Part shown: positions 61,431 through 64,000 of the stretch, one piece after another | Layout: every line of letters begins with the position of its first letter | How positions within the stretch are numbered: the stretch's first letter is position 1 | Translations under genes and position numbers: made by a program | Assembly: GCA_028023455.1 (NCBI GenBank) | Contig: JAQFVV010012992.1 | Coordinates: 124,001 to 188,000, forward strand | Length of the DNA: 64,000 nucleotides | Direction: 5' to 3' | Source of the DNA: Epiperipatus broadwayi | Taxonomy: Eukaryota > Onychophora > Udeonychophora > Euonychophora > Peripatidae | The notes under the pieces: model-generated | What the model was told of the DNA's origin: nothing | Database searches by the model: none | The model's input: only the letters and a program-made list of their open reading frames with translations

Positions 61431-62635
61431 TGTGCATAGATAAAGATCTAAAGTCCAAAAGAATCACTTCTTTATTTCATCCTAAAACATTATGATAAAA
61501 GATGTTTATTAGTTCCATTCATTACCTTATCTTTACATTACCTAATTCTATTATAAAGACCTACAAAAAAACAAAAAACATACAATCACTATTTCTTTTA
61601 AATTTCTCTAATACTCCAACTAATTTATCCTGAGCCTTTTTTAATATCCTGTATTACAAAAATAAATGATCATCTACTGTAAGCTTGAATAATTAGCATT
61701 TATCACATGTTTAATAGAATTTAATCATCATCGCCAGAGCAGTTTTTTTTACTTTTAATCACTGATGACCATTGACTATTTTAACTTACAATAAATGAAA
61801 CTAGGATAGAGAACAGCTCTGTACTGTAGAAAGCTGAATCAATCAAATGATGTAATATTGATATTGTTTGGAATAGCCAATGCAATAAAAAAAATGAGAG
61901 AGAGAGAGAAAACAATATATGTACTTTGGCTGTAAAAAAAAAATTACCTATTATGACACAAATATAGATTATGGATAAATGTTAAATAAATGTCTCTAAA
62001 AAAAATAATCAAGCAAGCAATGGTTTCGCTAATATCACTTAGTAGTTGTACGTACTGTTCAATATCCATGACTAGTTCAGGCTGAAAAAATTGTTTTAAG
62101 CAGATGTAGATTTTTAAGCAAGTTTAAGATTTTTCTTTCAAATAGCTAGTCTATAACTAATCGATACCCAACATACAACCTAGGAATATTATCTTTTATC
62201 TACATATTTGCAGAAAGATTTGGTGACACTTTCAGCTGCAGTGAGCTCTGTAATGGGATTTACTATTTCTTTATATATATATAAAACCTGACTGTATATA
62301 AAAATGATTAATAAAATCACAAAAATAAAACCCTAGATTGAAGATTCATTAGCAGGTAAAATGTGGGTGTAAATGTTTGGAATAAAATTATTTATAATCT
62401 GAATAATGTTTTATATCTTAGATATGGAATGAAACCAAGCTTCCTTAATTCTAGTTTAAGAATTGAGTGAATAGTATTTTTTTACTTATAAAAAACCACC
62501 AATAAAAATATTACAGTTAAAATAAGAATTTTAAAAAATCTTTTTTAAATTATTGGAGAAAAACATGGTATAATACACATTTTTTTTTATATTTAAAAAA
62601 TGTCTGTTATTTTAACCATAATTATTAAAAATTAC
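61431..62635. other. Intron 1 start: nothing recognised
   Basis: AT-rich; a short GA run near 61896-61908; no supported feature. Confidence 0.5.
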
Positions 62636-62973
62636 CTGACATGTTTTCGATGCTTCTCCCTTTGTCTTTTAAAACCTTTATTCACTAAACGCTGTTCTAA
62701 AATTGCATCAGAAACACCCACAACGCTTGAGGATGCTTCTTGGGAATAACGCTTAGGACTAGAACTACGAGCTGAAGGTGAACGTCGTTGAGTAGGAGAA
62801 ATTTTTGGTGACTGACTAGCTGAAGTATCAGTATAGGAATGACTTTCTGGTTTATGTTTCTTGATTACTTTACGTTTAAAACTATCTTTTGTTAACTGTT
62901 GTTGAACCATTTCAGGCATGACACATGTACAATTGTCCTTTCTTGATCGAATTCGGCCTTTCAAATTGTGAAG
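62636..62973 (-). CDS. Kinase gene exon 1 of window: basic Ser/Pro-rich leader
   Basis: The exon opens after a TTTAATAG acceptor (AG at 62975-62974) and ends at CATGTCAG before a GTAAT donor (62635-62634). It has 338 nt: 112 codons plus two bases that join the next exon to make Arg. The peptide runs LHNLKGRIRSRKDNCTCVMP at the start and is then rich in Lys/Arg and Ser/Pro. SPKISPTQRRSPSARSSSP lies in the middle and QREKHRKHV at the end. This looks like a disordered regulatory leader before the kinase domain, with several SP/TP sites that proline-directed kinases could use (inference). No initiator Met is needed because the exon appears internal. The strong frame, both splice signals and exact phase match with 56164-56255 support it. 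Confidence 0.8.
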
Positions 62974-63199
62974 CTATTAAACAAATAACATTAAGTTATT
63001 ATTAACTTCATAATTAATGATGATTAAAAAATTTTAAACATTTCATTATGATTCAAAATATCTGTTCACATAAATAAAATTTTGCAAAATACATCTACAT
63101 TTCTTTTAATCTAAAATATCACAAGTTAAGGGACAAATAAATATTGTATACAAATAAAACCAATTTTAAAAACTTAGTACACCTAGAAACAATGCCAGA

Positions 63200-63430
63200 A
63201 TTCAATATTCTAAAGATGATATTAAGATTATCACCATTTTCAATCATTATTGGTCCACTGCAGGATGGTCTTATTCCAGTTTTCTGAACTTTAGTCTCTC
63301 TGCTCATCACACCTGCACACTTCCTTATTTCATCTATTCATCTCATATGCTGTCACTTTCCAGGTCTTTTAGAATCTCTCAAAATCCAATTTAAGATTTC
63401 AATTGTCCAATATTTAGAATATCAACAATT
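63200..63430 (-). pseudogene. RTE-type LINE 3' fragment
   Basis: On the minus strand: WTIEILNWILRDSKRPGK and DEIRKCAGVMSRETKVQKTG, the RTE C-terminus, ending ...PIMIENGDN. It matches 47300-47500 (minus) at both protein and nucleotide level (CACACTTTCTTATTTCATC-like words). Confidence 0.72.
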
Positions 63431-63807
63431 ATATTTGACAATTCTGTATATTAGTCCTAAGAAAGAAACATATTCAAAGTAATACATATTTTATCCCTTC
63501 TTTAAATCCTGTACCTTCTGTTAATATGCATATTAGCTATTTCTAATATTAGTTTGCATATTTAGAATACTAATTTATCTTACTCCCATATTCTTAAATA
63601 TATATTTCTACTTTCACTTTACAATATCATTTCTTATTAATATCTAATGCTTATCTAGTTTGAACTATTTCAATAAAGCTATTTATTTTTTCTAGTTATT
63701 GGTATAACATCACATATATTCATGATATAAATTTTATTTTTTAAGTTTTACTTTTGTTTATTGAGTTGAATATTTATATTGAAGTCTTACTTTATTGTTT
63801 AAAATTG

Positions 63808-63880
63808 CTTTAGTAATCAATGGATTACTCTGACTTGCACTACTATATGGAGAATTTTGTCTGTTTTAACTTTTATTATC
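63808..63880. mobile_element. Fold-back hammerhead element, copy 4 (end fragment)
   Basis: GTAATCAATGGATTACTCTG, CTTGCACTACTATATGGAGA and TTTTGTCTGTTTTAAC match the right arm end of copies 1-3. The rest, including any ribozyme, is missing. Confidence 0.6.
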
Positions 63881-64000
63881 CCGTGATTTTTAATTAATTA
63901 AGATAGATCTTGAAAGTACAGTCATTTCTTATTCATTTATCACTCCTTTTGTTTTGAATCTTTATTTAAATTCATAAAATAAAATTGAAAAAAATCATTA

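Overview
This is an AT-rich, intron- and transposon-dominated piece of an animal genome. The mix of element families (CR1-like and RTE LINEs, Ty3/gypsy, hAT, Merlin, Tigger, tRNA-derived SINE, fold-back repeats) and a SINE-like relic near 34.13 kb that resembles, from memory, the common octopus SINE head suggest a mollusc, possibly a cephalopod. That assignment is an inference. There is no bacterial-type operon and no host rRNA or tRNA gene. One assembly gap (Ns) lies at 46139-46648.

The only host gene I can support is one protein kinase of the tyrosine-kinase-like (TKL) type, transcribed from the minus strand across almost the whole window. Seven consecutive exons (62636-62973, 56164-56255, 55969-56090, 40162-40298, 28365-28538, 13975-14155, 3368-3487) join in phase into 388 codons. 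They hold a basic Ser/Pro-rich leader, the glycine loop, the VAIK lysine, the HxD catalytic loop (HLD rather than HRD), DFG, APE and the final RP of subdomain XI. The gene continues beyond both ends of the window. One intron is 73 bp; the other five run from about 6.4 to 15.7 kb and are filled with mobile elements.

Layout from left to right: a Ty3/gypsy pol relic split by a fold-back element (1.5-3.1 kb); exon 7; a ~495 bp ATT microsatellite (5.3-5.8 kb); a Merlin-like element split by a 0.6 kb palindrome (11.6-13.4 kb); exon 6; a fold-back element carrying a hammerhead ribozyme fold (14.9-15.1 kb); an old direct-repeat pair (16.6-19.2 kb); a CR1-like LINE with PHD, esterase, endonuclease and reverse transcriptase domains, followed by a second 3' fragment (19.4-25.4 kb); exon 5; several fold-back elements and a tRNA-derived SINE (28.7-35.0 kb); a Merlin element with a hAT element nested in it (36.4-39.6 kb); exon 4 with a recent tandem duplication (40.2-41.5 kb); RTE LINEs nested in each other and in an unclassified 2-kb repeat (43.6-55.2 kb); exons 3 and 2; a Tigger transposase relic (59.4-61.4 kb); exon 1; and further LINE and fold-back fragments.

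The most unusual content is a set of fold-back repeat families carrying type I hammerhead ribozyme architectures: CTGANGA, a stem-loop, GAAA, a tiny helix III, an NUH cleavage triplet, and a matching helix I. Three copies keep every core base. One is at 15012-15065 (+). Two more, at 49277-49323 and 49749-49792 (both -), are direct repeats exactly 471 bp apart inside a transposon with ~14 bp target-site duplications. That arrangement resembles retrozymes or Penelope-type hammerhead retroelements, and the tandem pair lies in the sense orientation of a kinase intron. All of this comes from reading by eye and no search was run.
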